Origin: Robertkochia marina
GTDB taxonomy: Bacteria; Bacteroidota; Bacteroidia; Flavobacteriales; Flavobacteriaceae
Reading direction: 5' to 3'
Assembly: GCF_004799345.1 (NCBI RefSeq)
Contig: NZ_SSMC01000003.1
Coordinates: 496,001 to 560,000, forward strand
Length of the DNA stretch: 64,000 nt
Under the pieces are notes generated by a model. It was not told the origin of the DNA and made no database searches. It saw only the letters and a program-made list of their open reading frames with translations. Positions 18,804 through 27,779 of this stretch are shown in pieces. Position 1 is the stretch's first letter. Each line of letters starts with the position of its first letter. Made by a program: the position numbers and the translations under genes.

Positions 18804-18832
18804 TTGAGCCTGAAAAAACATTCCTATTTTTG
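18804..18832 (+). promoter_or_regulatory. Promoter of the RecD-like helicase gene
   Basis: TTG at 18804-18806 and TATTTTTG at 18825-18832 are 18 bp apart and match the Bacteroidota -33/-7 pattern. The ATG follows 17 bp after the -7 box, so the leader is very short. Confidence 0.7.
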
Positions 18833-18849
18833 GGGCAGAAACGGACTTC

Positions 18850-20283
18850 ATGGACGCATCTTCTTTTTACAAATTGATCAGGGAAAGTTTTCCTCATCAG
18901 CCCACCTTAAAACAAGACGTTGTATTACAGCAACTTTCGGAATTTATCTTCTCGGATAATAAAAATGAAGCCTTCGTTTTAAAGGGCTATGCCGGAACCG
19001 GAAAAACGACCATTATAGGAGCGGTGGTGACCAATTTATGGAAGGCCATGAAAAAATCGGTCCTCCTGGCGCCTACCGGAAGGGCGGCAAAAGTGATCAC
19101 GAATTACTCCGGCAGAACAGCCCATACCATACATAAGCATATTTACTTTCCCAGGAAGCAAAAGGGTGGTGGGGTTAAGTTTGTGCTATCGCCAAACAAG
19201 CATCGCGATACAGTGTTTATTGTTGACGAAGCTTCGATGATTCCCGATGCCCCCTCCGACTCTAAACTTTATGAGAATGGGTCACTTTTAGACGACCTGA
19301 TCATGTACGTGTATTCCGGCCATAATTGCAAACTGGTACTTATAGGAGATACAGCACAGCTGCCACCGGTAAACCTTGAATTAAGTCCGGCCCTGAATGA
19401 AGATACTCTTCACCTGAATTATGATAAAGAGGTGCGCATGATAGAGCTTGATGAGGTGGTAAGACAGCAGTTGGATTCCGGTATCCTTTATAATGCTACC
19501 AATCTCAGAGAGCAATTGCAGACAGAATTTTACGATGGATTTCAGTTTCGCACCCACGGCTTTGCAGATATCGTTCGACTGGTAGACGGCTATGAGATAC
19601 AAGAAGCTATCGATGAGTCTTTCAGAGAGCACGGTCGTGAAGAAACGGCTATTATTGTGCGTTCCAACAAAAGGGCCAACCTCTACAATCAGCAGATCAG
19701 GGGGCGTATACTGTTTCTCGATAATGAATTGGCTGCAGGGGATTTCGTCATGGTGGTACGCAATAATTATTTCTGGATCAAAGCAAGTTCAGAAGCAGGC
19801 TTTATTGCCAATGGCGATATTCTTGAGGTGCTGGAGATCTTTGCGATCAAGGAATTATACGGATTTCGGTTCGCAGAGGTGAAGGTGCAAATGGTAGATT
19901 ACCCGAAAATGAAACCTTTTGAAACCGTACTGATGCTCGATACCATTACGGCAGAAACTCCCGCGTTATCCTATGAAGACGGAAATCGTCTTTACCAGGA
20001 GGTAATGAAGGACTATGAGAATGAGACCTCCAATTACAGGAAGTTTTTGAAAGTAAAGAACAACAAGTATTTTAATGCCTTACAGGTGAAATTCTCCTAC
20101 ACCATTACCTGTCATAAAAGCCAGGGTGGGCAATGGAAGAATGTTTTTATAGAGCAGCCCTATGCTCCGAACGGGATCGACCGGGAGTATCTCCGATGGT
20201 TGTACACGGCCATTACCCGGGCTAGTGAAAAACTGTATCTCATCGGGTTCAAACAGGAGTTTTTTGAAGAAAGCGGGGTGTAA
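18850..20283 (+). CDS. RecD-like superfamily 1 DNA helicase
   Basis: 477 residues. Walker A is GYAGTGKTT at 46-54, IVDEASM near 125 is motif II, GDTAQLPPVN near 165 is motif III, and the C-terminal CHKSQGGQWKNVFIEQ and YTAITRASEKLYLIG are motifs V and VI of the UvrD/RecD2 class. It lacks the long N-terminal part of RecD2 and has no RecB or RecC neighbours, so it is a stand-alone SF1B-type helicase. It probably acts in recombination or repair. The family is widespread in Bacteroidota and often annotated as an ATP-dependent RecD-like helicase. Confidence 0.88.
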   Translation: MDASSFYKLIRESFPHQPTLKQDVVLQQLSEFIFSDNKNEAFVLKGYAGTGKTTIIGAVVTNLWKAMKKSVLLAPTGRAAKVITNYSGRTAHTIHKHIYFPRKQKGGGVKFVLSPNKHRDTVFIVDEASMIPDAPSDSKLYENGSLLDDLIMYVYSGHNCKLVLIGDTAQLPPVNLELSPALNEDTLHLNYDKEVRMIELDEVVRQQLDSGILYNATNLREQLQTEFYDGFQFRTHGFADIVRLVDGYEIQEAIDESFREHGREETAIIVRSNKRANLYNQQIRGRILFLDNELAAGDFVMVVRNNYFWIKASSEAGFIANGDILEVLEIFAIKELYGFRFAEVKVQMVDYPKMKPFETVLMLDTITAETPALSYEDGNRLYQEVMKDYENETSNYRKFLKVKNNKYFNALQVKFSYTITCHKSQGGQWKNVFIEQPYAPNGIDREYLRWLYTAITRASEKLYLIGFKQEFFEESGV

Positions 20284-20337
20284 TCCATTATTTTATACCT
20301 TTAAGAGACACGATAAGTCAATTTAAAGGAATAAGTC

Positions 20338-20910
20338 ATGGAGTCTTCTCTTCTTATGAGCATTTTTCTCGGTATAGGTCTGGCTGCTGCTACAGGGTTC
20401 AGGATCTTTCTTCCCCTTTTTGCACTCAGCCTGGCGGCCCATTTTGACTGGTGGATCTTAAATGAACAATGGGCCTGGCTAGGAAGTACCGCTGCGGTGC
20501 TTACGTTCGGTTTCGCCATGCTTGCAGAGATCCTTGCGTACTACATTCCCTGGGTTGATAATTTGCTCGATACCATTGCCGTGCCTTTGGCGGGGATTGC
20601 CGGTACTGCCATTATGGTGGCAACCATGGGAGATGTTTCTCCCTTGATCACCTGGTCGCTTGCTATTATTGCGGGTGGGGGTACCGCTGCAGCGGTAAAA
20701 GGTGCCACGGCCAGTTCGCGACTCACCTCCTCTGTGACAACAGCCGGATTAGGGAACCCTGTGGTTTCAACCGTAGAGACGGGGGGAGCGGTAACTATGA
20801 GTATACTTTCTTTTATAGCACCGGTCATTGCAGGTATTGCAGCCATTTTTATACTGGGGTCACTATTCTGGATCTACCGAAAATTACGTCCGCGTCAAAA
20901 GCAATTGTGA
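20338..20910 (+). CDS. DUF4126 integral membrane protein
   Basis: 190 residues, five to six hydrophobic segments with many glycines and alanines. The start LGIGLAAATGFRIFLPLFALSLAAHF contains the ATGFRxFLP stretch that marks DUF4126. No function is established. A Gly/Ala/Thr-rich loop near 105-135 lies between two membrane segments. It stands alone, 54 bp after the helicase and 42 bp before kdsB, and might be transcribed with the former. Confidence 0.8.
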   Translation: MESSLLMSIFLGIGLAAATGFRIFLPLFALSLAAHFDWWILNEQWAWLGSTAAVLTFGFAMLAEILAYYIPWVDNLLDTIAVPLAGIAGTAIMVATMGDVSPLITWSLAIIAGGGTAAAVKGATASSRLTSSVTTAGLGNPVVSTVETGGAVTMSILSFIAPVIAGIAAIFILGSLFWIYRKLRPRQKQL

Positions 20911-20921
20911 AGGAGAAGCTG

Positions 20922-20929
20922 TACATTTG
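20922..20929 (+). promoter_or_regulatory. -7 box of the kdsB operon
   Basis: TACATTTG is a perfect TAnnTTTG box 23 bp before the kdsB ATG. A TTG at 20905-20907 is the nearest -33 candidate but its 14-bp spacing is short. Confidence 0.55.
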
Positions 20930-20952
20930 TTCCACTATTTTAACAATGTCAA

Positions 20953-21681
20953 ATGAAAGTCATAGCAATGATCCCGGCCCGGTATGCAGCTTCGCGCTTC
21001 CCGGGAAAACTGATGAAAGACCTTAAGGGTAAAACCGTAATAAGACGAACCTATGAAGCCACTGTTGCCACCGGATTGTTTCAGGATGTTTATGTGGTGA
21101 CTGATAGTGATATTATTTACCGGGAGATCACGTCAAACGGGGGCAGGGCCATCATGAGCAAGAAGGAGCATGAATGTGGCAGCGACCGTATTGCAGAGGC
21201 GGTTATGCCGATGGAAGTAGATGTGGTGGTAAATGTTCAGGGTGATGAGCCCTTTACCGAAAGAGAAAGTCTTTCAAAACTGGTAGCTGTATTTAAGCAG
21301 GACCTCGAAAAGCAGATCGATCTGGCTTCTTTGAAAACGCCCTTGCATTCGTGGGAAGATATTGAAAATCCAAACGTGGTGAAGGTAATTACAGACAAAC
21401 AGGGATTTGCCATGTATTTTTCACGTTCTCCAATTCCGTATCCCAGAGATAAGGAGGTGGGTGTAACATATTTTAAGCATAAAGGGGTTTACGCCTTCAG
21501 AAAAGAAGCGTTGATGGATTTTTATCAGTGGCCCATGCAACCCCTGGAAGCAACCGAAAAAATAGAAGCCATCCGGTACCTTGAGTATGGGAAAAAGATC
21601 AAAATGGTAGAAACGGGAGTATCCGGTATTGAGATCGATACTCCGGAAGATCTTGATAAAGCAATTAAAGAATGGAAATAG
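20953..21681 (+). CDS. kdsB: 3-deoxy-manno-octulosonate cytidylyltransferase
   Basis: 242 residues, the normal length. [18 protein letters not shown] at residues 7-24 is the nucleotide-binding loop. [10 protein letters not shown] near 96-105 binds metal and CTP, and the ending [10 protein letters not shown] is the family C-terminus. It activates Kdo as CMP-Kdo for attachment to lipid A in the cytoplasm. It overlaps the following HAD gene by 10 bp and opens a five-gene unit whose other members look suited to modifying Kdo or lipid A. Confidence 0.97.
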   Translation: MKVIAMIPARYAASRFPGKLMKDLKGKTVIRRTYEATVATGLFQDVYVVTDSDIIYREITSNGGRAIMSKKEHECGSDRIAEAVMPMEVDVVVNVQGDEPFTERESLSKLVAVFKQDLEKQIDLASLKTPLHSWEDIENPNVVKVITDKQGFAMYFSRSPIPYPRDKEVGVTYFKHKGVYAFRKEALMDFYQWPMQPLEATEKIEAIRYLEYGKKIKMVETGVSGIEIDTPEDLDKAIKEWK

Positions 21682-22370
21682 ACTACAGTGGTATAAAGGT
21701 GATCGGTTTTGATGCTGATGACACCTTGTGGGTTAATGAGACGTACTTTCGGGATGCCGAACATGAATTTGCCCGTTTATTGTCAGGCTATGAAACCGAG
21801 AATAAGATAGACCAGGAATTATTCAAAATGGAAATGAATAACCTGGATATATACGGATACGGGATCAAAGGATTTATGCTCTCCATGATCGAAAGTGCCA
21901 TTGATCTTTCCAATGGCCGTATTGACAATGCAACCCTTGGTAAGATCCTAAACCTGGGAAAAAGTATGATTACGCATCCGGTAGAATTGCTTGACGGAGT
22001 AGAGGAGGTGTTGCACGAGCTTTCCGAGAAGTACCGGTTGATTGTTCTGACCAAAGGAGACCTGCTGGACCAGGAGCGGAAATTAGAAAAATCCGGGCTT
22101 ACCGGTTATTTTCATCATGTGGAGGTTTTAAGTGATAAAAAAGAAGTTAATTATAAAAACTTACTGGAGCACCTGGAGATCCCGGTGGAGGAGTTCCTGA
22201 TGATAGGGAATTCCCTGAAGTCAGACGTGCTGCCCATTATTAATATTGGAGCCCATGCCATACATGTTCCCTTTCACACTACCTGGGCACATGAGCTGGT
22301 GAAAGATGAAGATGATAATGGTGGGTATCATACCATTGATTCTCTGAAAGAGGTACTGGAATTGTTATGA
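21672..22370 (+). CDS. HAD-superfamily phosphatase (YjjG-like)
   Basis: 232 residues. FDADDTLW near residue 12 gives the DxDxT motif with the nucleophilic and acid/base aspartates. LTKGD near 120 is motif II, and IGNSLKSDV near 175 is the metal-binding motif IV. A helical cap lies between motifs I and II. It resembles YjjG-type nucleotidases and other small phosphatases. By position between kdsB and the acyltransferase it might act on a phosphorylated sugar, such as Kdo-8-phosphate, but a KdsC-like tetrameric form without cap would be expected for that, so the substrate is uncertain. Confidence 0.82.
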   Translation: MEIDYSGIKVIGFDADDTLWVNETYFRDAEHEFARLLSGYETENKIDQELFKMEMNNLDIYGYGIKGFMLSMIESAIDLSNGRIDNATLGKILNLGKSMITHPVELLDGVEEVLHELSEKYRLIVLTKGDLLDQERKLEKSGLTGYFHHVEVLSDKKEVNYKNLLEHLEIPVEEFLMIGNSLKSDVLPIINIGAHAIHVPFHTTWAHELVKDEDDNGGYHTIDSLKEVLELL

Positions 22371-22999
22371 GTTGGCAGCCTGTGAATATTGATCAGTGGA
22401 ATCGAAAAGACCTGTATGCATTTTTTAAAGGGTTTGATGAGCCCTTTTTTGGTGTAACTTTTAATACACGAGTAAGCGGTGGATATGATTTTTGCAAAGA
22501 GAATGAACGCTCCTTTTTTGTGTATTACTTGTATGCAACCCTGAGAGCTGTTAATGCTGTAGAGCAAATGCGAATACGTATTCTTGAAGATAAGCCCGTT
22601 ATCTTTGACCGTGTAAGCATATCACCAACCATAAAGCGGGAAGATGGATCTTTCGGATTCTCGTATATGGAGTACAAGGATTCTTTCGAAGATTTTTACG
22701 AATCTACTATGGAGGAGATGGAAAGAGTGGCCCGGAACAGTGACCTGGTGCCTTCAGGAGATACTATTGGAACCGTGCATTTTTCGGCCCTGCCCTGGTT
22801 GAAGTTTACTTCTTTGAGTCATGCCAGGAATTACAAGGATAATGACAGTGTGCCAAAAATTTCCGTTGGCAAGCTTTTTAAGGAAGATGAGCAATTACTA
22901 ATGCCGGTTTCTGTTCATGTGAATCATGCGCTGGCCGATGGTGTTCATGTGGGGCAGTTTGCCGAAGCACTGGAAGAATTTATTAATACCGAATATTAA
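22367..22999 (+). CDS. Chloramphenicol acetyltransferase-like acyltransferase
   Basis: 210 residues with the CAT fold. HVNHALADGVHVGQF near residues 184-198 contains the HxxxDG catalytic motif, and RVSISPTIKREDGSF fits the central strands of the family. Length and motif match type A CAT, but the chromosomal setting between a HAD phosphatase and a Kdo-oxidase-like gene argues against resistance as its role. Four bases overlap the preceding gene. An acyl transfer to a sugar or amino-sugar of the lipopolysaccharide core is a reasonable guess. Confidence 0.8.
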   Translation: MSWQPVNIDQWNRKDLYAFFKGFDEPFFGVTFNTRVSGGYDFCKENERSFFVYYLYATLRAVNAVEQMRIRILEDKPVIFDRVSISPTIKREDGSFGFSYMEYKDSFEDFYESTMEEMERVARNSDLVPSGDTIGTVHFSALPWLKFTSLSHARNYKDNDSVPKISVGKLFKEDEQLLMPVSVHVNHALADGVHVGQFAEALEEFINTEY

Positions 23000-23013
23000 A
23001 AGCTACCGTAGTA

Positions 23014-24096
23014 ATGAAATTCAGGAACTTTCCCATGGTACCTCGTGTCTTGTTTGGTCGAAATAGTTTTGACCAGGTCGGAGAGCTGTTAATGCCTCTG
23101 AGGAGAAATAGTGAGGCTCCTTATATATTTCTTGTGGATGACGTTTTCCAGGATCGGCCGGAGGTGACCTCCAGGATCCCTGTCATGTTTGAAGATCGTA
23201 TCATTTTTATTTCTGCCGACGAAGAACCAAAAACCGCCCAGGTGGATGCCTTGGTGGCTATGATCAAAACGGCGTTTGATGAGATGCCTTCGGGGGTAAT
23301 CGGTATTGGTGGTGGTACGGTGATGGATCTTGCCAAGGCAGTTTCGCTTCTCTTAACCAATCCAGGAAGTGCTCAGGACTATCAGGGTTGGGACCTGGTA
23401 AAGAACAAGGCGGTGTATCATGTGGGTATACCCAGTATCAGTGGCACGGGGGCAGAAGTTTCGAGAACTACTGTATTGACTGGTCCTGAGAAAAAATTGG
23501 GGATCAATTCTGATTTCACCCCGTTCGACCAGGTGGTCCTGGATCCGGCAATGACAGGAGGCGTGCCAAAAGATCAATGGTTCTTCACCGGGATGGATTG
23601 TTTTATTCATTGTGTGGAATCTCTTGAAGGGTATTTTTTGAATACGTTCTCACAGTCGTATGGAGAAAAGGCCTATGAACTCTGTTGTGAGGTGTTTACC
23701 TCTGACGAATTAGGTCTTGAAGAGCGTCAAAATAAATTAATGATGGCCTCCTGGCATGGAGGAATGAGTATCGCCTATTCCCAGGTGGGTATTGCACATG
23801 CCTTGAGCTACGGACTCTCCTATGAATTGGGGATAAGACACGGCGTTGGAAATTGTATGGTCTTTGATCATCTTGAAAAATATTATCCTAAAGGTGTCAG
23901 GAAGTTTAAGGAGATGAAAGACCGCCACGAGATCGTTCTGCCTTCAGGGGTTTGCAGTGATCTGACAACGGAGCAAATGGACAGCATGACACGTGTGGCC
24001 TTAAGTCTTGAACCCTTGTGGGAGAATGCCCTGGGAGCAGATTGGAAACAAAAGATCACGGAAAAAGAAATTCACGAACTTTATCAGAAGATGTAA
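23014..24096 (+). CDS. kdnB: KdnB-like iron-containing alcohol dehydrogenase (Kdo 8-oxidase candidate)
   Basis: 360 residues of the group III metal-dependent alcohol dehydrogenases. IGIGGGTVMDLAKAVSLLL at 96-114 binds NAD. Metal ligands are D195, H199, H262 and H276. The beginning MKFRNFPMVPRVLFG and the presence right after kdsB agree with KdnB, which in Shewanella oxidises Kdo at C8 before KdnA aminates it to 8-amino-Kdo. No KdnA-like aminotransferase is in this cluster, so either it lies elsewhere or the aldehyde has another fate. It starts 14 bp after the CAT-like gene. Confidence 0.68.
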   Translation: MKFRNFPMVPRVLFGRNSFDQVGELLMPLRRNSEAPYIFLVDDVFQDRPEVTSRIPVMFEDRIIFISADEEPKTAQVDALVAMIKTAFDEMPSGVIGIGGGTVMDLAKAVSLLLTNPGSAQDYQGWDLVKNKAVYHVGIPSISGTGAEVSRTTVLTGPEKKLGINSDFTPFDQVVLDPAMTGGVPKDQWFFTGMDCFIHCVESLEGYFLNTFSQSYGEKAYELCCEVFTSDELGLEERQNKLMMASWHGGMSIAYSQVGIAHALSYGLSYELGIRHGVGNCMVFDHLEKYYPKGVRKFKEMKDRHEIVLPSGVCSDLTTEQMDSMTRVALSLEPLWENALGADWKQKITEKEIHELYQKM

Positions 24097-24099
24097 TTT

Positions 24100-24645
24100 A
24101 TGAAAGGATTGTCAAGGTTTATATATCATAAACTATTAGGTTGGAAACTCATTGGTAAATTTCCGGACCTGAAAAAGTATGTCATCATCGTGATTCCTCA
24201 TACCAGCTGGCATGATTTTTATATCGGACTCCTGGTAAGAGGTATGACCGGCGAGCAAATTAACTATGTGGGTAAAAAAGAGTTGTTCGACTCTCCTTTG
24301 GGATGGTATTTTCGCTGGACAGGTGGTGCTCCCATTGATCGGGGAAAGCGGTCTAATACGGTCGATGCCATCGTAGATCTGTTTGAGAGTCGCGATGAAT
24401 TTCGTCTTACCATTGCTCCGGAAGGAACACGTAAAAGTGTTTCTACCCTAAAGACCGGCTTTTATTATGTGGCCAAGGGTGCAGGAGTGCCTATCGTAAT
24501 GGTGGCTTTCGATTTTGAAAACAAGGAAGTACGCATAGCAGAACCCTTTTATCCGGGTGATGATATGGATACGGATATGGAAAAGATCTATACCTATTTC
24601 AAGGGAGTCAAAGGGAAAAAGCCGGAAGGTTCTTTTGAACCTTAA
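24100..24645 (+). CDS. Lysophospholipid acyltransferase family protein (PlsC-like)
   Basis: 181 residues. HTSWHD at 34-39 is the HX4D catalytic motif, GGAPIDRGKR near 71-80 and APEGTRK near 106-112 are the substrate-binding blocks of glycerolipid acyltransferases. It is short, lacks an evident transmembrane anchor beyond hydrophobic VIIVI, and may be peripheral. It begins three bases after kdnB, so it is co-transcribed with the Kdo genes. Its acceptor could be a lysophospholipid or lipid A-related lipid. The stop overlaps the convergent yebC stop in TTAA at 24642-24645. Confidence 0.85.
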   Translation: MKGLSRFIYHKLLGWKLIGKFPDLKKYVIIVIPHTSWHDFYIGLLVRGMTGEQINYVGKKELFDSPLGWYFRWTGGAPIDRGKRSNTVDAIVDLFESRDEFRLTIAPEGTRKSVSTLKTGFYYVAKGAGVPIVMVAFDFENKEVRIAEPFYPGDDMDTDMEKIYTYFKGVKGKKPEGSFEP

Positions 24646-25361
24646 TCTTCGCTTTCTTTCATGGTGTGATAAACGTTTTGAACATCGTCGTCTTCTTCGA
24701 TCTTCTCCAACAGTTTTTCAACATCAGCAACCTGGTCTTCGCTCAGTTCTTTGGTAACCTGAGGTATTCTTTCAAAGCCTGATGATAGAATTTCTATCTC
24801 ACGGCTTTCCAATTCTTTTTGAATAGCCCCGAAGCTTTCAAATGGAGCGTAGATAAGAATACCGTCTTCATCAACAAAAACCTCTTCAGCTCCAAAATCA
24901 ATGAGCTCAAGTTCCAGTTCTTCAGGGTCGATACCTTCTGCGTTGATCCTGAAGTTACAGGTGTGATCAAACATGAACTCCACAGAACCACTAACACCCA
25001 GAGACCCGTTGCACTTATTGAAATAACTTCTGATGTTGGCTACAGTCCTGTTGTTATTATCGGTGGCAGTTTCAATTAAAACAGCAATTCCGTGAGGAGC
25101 GTACCCCTCGAACAGTACCTCTTTATATTCTTCTGTGTTTTTATCGGAAGCACGCTTAATAGCCCTTTCAATATTATCCTTGGGCATGTTGGCCGCCTTG
25201 GCATTTTGAATTACAGCACGAAGCTTGGCATTAGCATCCGGGTCAGGTCCGCCTTCTTTCACCGCCATAACGATATCTTTACCTAATCTGGTAAAGGTTT
25301 TGGCCATACTGGCCCATCGTTTCATCTTACGTGCTTTCCTGAATTCAAATGCTCTTCCCAT
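24642..25361 (-). CDS. yebC: YebC/PmpR family regulator
   Basis: 239 residues. MGRAFEFRKARKMKRW followed by FTRLGKDIVMAVKEGGPDP are the family N-terminus, and DNIERAIKRASD and the acidic C-terminal segment EEDDDVQNVYH are also typical. Members have been described as transcription regulators and, more recently, as ribosome-associated proteins that relieve stalling at polyproline. This protein is of the common one-copy type. It is 56 bp from the pterin dehydratase gene on the same strand. Confidence 0.95.
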   Translation of the reverse strand: MGRAFEFRKARKMKRWASMAKTFTRLGKDIVMAVKEGGPDPDANAKLRAVIQNAKAANMPKDNIERAIKRASDKNTEEYKEVLFEGYAPHGIAVLIETATDNNNRTVANIRSYFNKCNGSLGVSGSVEFMFDHTCNFRINAEGIDPEELELELIDFGAEEVFVDEDGILIYAPFESFGAIQKELESREIEILSSGFERIPQVTKELSEDQVADVEKLLEKIEEDDDVQNVYHTMKESED

Positions 25362-25417
25362 ATAGTTCTTATGTTTGGTTCAGCGCAAAAATAACGAAAA
25401 TTGCAAGATATGAAATA

Positions 25418-25705
25418 CTAGTCGCCGTTGATGATATCTTCAATGCGTCGGGCTAAATAAAAATCCTTATCGGTTAACCCGCCGGCATCATGAGTGGTCA
25501 GTCTGATGGTGAGGTTGTTGTACACGTTAGACCAGTCCGGATGGTGATTATTGGCTTCGGCCTCGAAGGCAATTCTGGTCATCATGGCAAAGGCATCAGC
25601 AAAATTTTTGAAGTCTAAAGAGGTTACCAACATACCTTCTTCCAGGTCCCAGTATTGAAGATCTTTGATGTTTTCCTCGATTTCTTGCTCGGTCAATTTT
25701 TTCAT
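25418..25705 (-). CDS. 4a-hydroxytetrahydrobiopterin dehydratase
   Basis: 95 residues, the single-domain length. NNHHPDWSNVYN at 52-63 and LTTHDAGGLTDKD at 69-81 contain the conserved His54, His55, His72 and Asp73 of the family. It regenerates quinonoid dihydropterin after aromatic amino acid hydroxylation, or in organisms without a hydroxylase may assist molybdopterin metabolism. No phenylalanine hydroxylase is in this window. The start MKKLTEQEIEENIKDL is typical. Confidence 0.95.
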   Translation of the reverse strand: MKKLTEQEIEENIKDLQYWDLEEGMLVTSLDFKNFADAFAMMTRIAFEAEANNHHPDWSNVYNNLTIRLTTHDAGGLTDKDFYLARRIEDIINGD

Positions 25706-25743
25706 TCCATAGTGTTTAGAATACTAAATATAAGAATTTATAC

Positions 25744-26556
25744 TTACAGCTTCTTTAATTCTTCGACAACTTCATGGTGACTGAACATCAAGTGTTTCGG
25801 AAGCTTTTTGTCTTTGGGTAAAACGGCCAGAAAACGATCAAAATTTGAGGTGTAAACGTTTTTGAAAAAGGGCGATCTGACCCCCAGTCGGTGACAGCAT
25901 TCCAGGATGAACTCATTGTGATGGATCAGGTCTGTAGACCCCAGGTGAAAGATACCTTTTCTGTTCCGGTTGATCATATAATGTATCTGCCGGGTAAGCA
26001 TATTATCGTTGGTAACGTTCATGACCAGGTTCGGAAAAACCTCGTAAGCCTGCTGATGAGTAAGGGCGTAGCGCAGTTCTTTGATGCGGGGTGACTGACT
26101 GCCAAAAACCATGGGAAGCCGGGCTATGATATACTGCCGATCGGGCAGTTTCATGAACATGTTTTCCAGTTGGATCTTCAGTCTGCCATACGGACTTTCA
26201 GAAAGGGTCTTGTCGTACTCATAAGAGGGGTAATTGCTGAAGGCGTCAAACACATTGGCCGAGGAAAGAAAGATCACCTTAGACCGGGAAGATCGGCTGT
26301 AAGCGGCGATCTGACCATGAGAGATCACCTGGGCCTCGAAAGGGCCTCGTAAAGCGGAGATGATATGGGTGGGGCGCAGATCAAGGAGGATGTTGAAGAT
26401 ATCTTCCTTTTCCATATCGTAATGAAAAAAATGCCGGTTTTCAGAATAGATCTTGCCCGTATGGTAGGTGCCATAGGTGTCAACATAATTGCACAGTTCC
26501 CTGTACAGCGCCCCACCTATAAATCCACTTGCTCCTAATATTAATACTCTGGTCAA
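25744..26556 (-). CDS. NAD(P)-dependent sugar-nucleotide reductase/epimerase-like protein (SDR, RmlD-like)
   Basis: 270 residues. VLILGASGFIGGALY near residue 4 is the Rossmann glycine-rich loop. SSANVFD near 97 and YGRLK near 127 are the active-site Ser and YxxxK of extended short-chain dehydrogenases, although the Tyr context is unusual. The C-terminal half is RmlD-like. The substrate is unknown, and a role in cell-surface sugar synthesis is plausible. It lies between gcvT and the pterin dehydratase, 53 bp and 38 bp apart, so it may be in one transcript with them. Confidence 0.72.
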   Translation of the reverse strand: MTRVLILGASGFIGGALYRELCNYVDTYGTYHTGKIYSENRHFFHYDMEKEDIFNILLDLRPTHIISALRGPFEAQVISHGQIAAYSRSSRSKVIFLSSANVFDAFSNYPSYEYDKTLSESPYGRLKIQLENMFMKLPDRQYIIARLPMVFGSQSPRIKELRYALTHQQAYEVFPNLVMNVTNDNMLTRQIHYMINRNRKGIFHLGSTDLIHHNEFILECCHRLGVRSPFFKNVYTSNFDRFLAVLPKDKKLPKHLMFSHHEVVEELKKL

Positions 26557-26609
26557 CTACTTGCGTTTTTAAATCTCCGCAGATTCCAAAAACGCCCGGG
26601 CCGGCAGTT

Positions 26610-27698
26610 TTATTGCTTTTTGTAAAATGGTAGTTTTACCACCCTGGCTGGAACCATATTCTTTCTGATCTTCACTTGTATTTCCGTTTCCGGTGCAGAA
26701 AAAGCGGTGGTAACATAGCCCAGTCCTATTCCTTTGTTAAGGGAAGGAGACATGGTACCGCTGGTTACCTCTCCAATTTCTTCACCTTCAGAATTGAAAA
26801 GTGCGTAGCCTTTTCTTGGAATACCTCTTTCGGTAAGTTCAAAGGCGATGAGTTTTCGCGAAGGGCCAGCTTCTTTTTCTTTTTTAAGATTTTCAGAATT
26901 TACAAAATCTTTAGTGAACTTGGTGATCCATCCTAGTCCTGCTTCAATAGGGGAGGTGGTATCATCGATGTCATTCCCGTACAGGCAATAGCCCATTTCA
27001 AGCCTGAGTGTGTCACGGGCGGCAAGACCAATGGGTTTTATCCCATAATCTGCTCCGGCCTCCATTACCTTAGACCATACCTGTGCTACATCTTCATTTT
27101 TTACATAGATCTCAAAACCCCCACTTCCGGTATAGCCGGTTGCAGAAATGATCACGTTATCAACTCCTGCAAAGGTGCCTACCTCAAAATGGTAGAATTT
27201 AATGGCAGAGAGGTCGGTTGCAGTAAGCGCCTGCATAGCCTCAACAGCCTTTGGTCCCTGGATGGCCAAAAGGGAATAATCGTCTGAAGCGTTGGTCATT
27301 TCGGCGCCGATCGTCTCATTGTGTTTCTCGATCCAGTTCCAGTCCTTTTCAATGTTAGAGGCATTAACCACCAGAAGGTATTTCTCTTCATTGAATCGAT
27401 AGATGATAAGGTCGTCTACAATTCCACCATCATTATTAGGTAAACAAGAATACTGGGCCCTGCCGTCTGTGAGTTTGGTGGCGTCATTACTGCTCACTTT
27501 CTCGATGAGCTCCAGGGCTTTTGGCCCGGTTATAAAGAATTCGCCCATGTGGCTAACGTCAAAGACTCCTACCTTTTCGCGAACGGTTTCATGTTCGATA
27601 TTTACTCCTTCATATTGTACAGGCATATTGTATCCTGCAAAGGGAACCATTTTGGCCCCAAGGTCAATATGCGTAGCAGATAATGCCGTGTTTTTCAT
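26610..27698 (-). CDS. gcvT: Glycine cleavage system aminomethyltransferase (T protein)
   Basis: 362 residues from the chosen start at 27698, [20 protein letters not shown], preceded by AAAGAGGAAC as ribosome-binding site; a GcvT-unlike extension begins at 27734. [16 protein letters not shown], the folate-binding LLAIQGPKA and [15 protein letters not shown] motifs, and the C-terminal IPRKGY and [19 protein letters not shown] are the family blocks. It transfers the methylene group from the H protein to tetrahydrofolate. gcvP and gcvH are not in the window. It lies downstream of thrC on the same strand, connecting threonine and glycine metabolism. Confidence 0.96.
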   Translation of the reverse strand: MKNTALSATHIDLGAKMVPFAGYNMPVQYEGVNIEHETVREKVGVFDVSHMGEFFITGPKALELIEKVSSNDATKLTDGRAQYSCLPNNDGGIVDDLIIYRFNEEKYLLVVNASNIEKDWNWIEKHNETIGAEMTNASDDYSLLAIQGPKAVEAMQALTATDLSAIKFYHFEVGTFAGVDNVIISATGYTGSGGFEIYVKNEDVAQVWSKVMEAGADYGIKPIGLAARDTLRLEMGYCLYGNDIDDTTSPIEAGLGWITKFTKDFVNSENLKKEKEAGPSRKLIAFELTERGIPRKGYALFNSEGEEIGEVTSGTMSPSLNKGIGLGYVTTAFSAPETEIQVKIRKNMVPARVVKLPFYKKQ

Positions 27699-27779
27699 TG
27701 CTGTTCCTCTTTTTGGTGTGGCAAAATTATTCAAAATTATCAGTAGAAGAGTGACTTGACAGCAATAATTGGTAAATAT

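Noticed and set aside
22367-22999. Chloramphenicol resistance gene
   Set aside because: The CAT fold is present, but it is tightly embedded in a lipopolysaccharide operon with no mobile DNA nearby.
27735-27779. Glycine riboswitch before gcvT
   Set aside because: Only about 80 bp separate thrC and the gcvT start, too little for the tandem aptamer, and no conserved core is seen.
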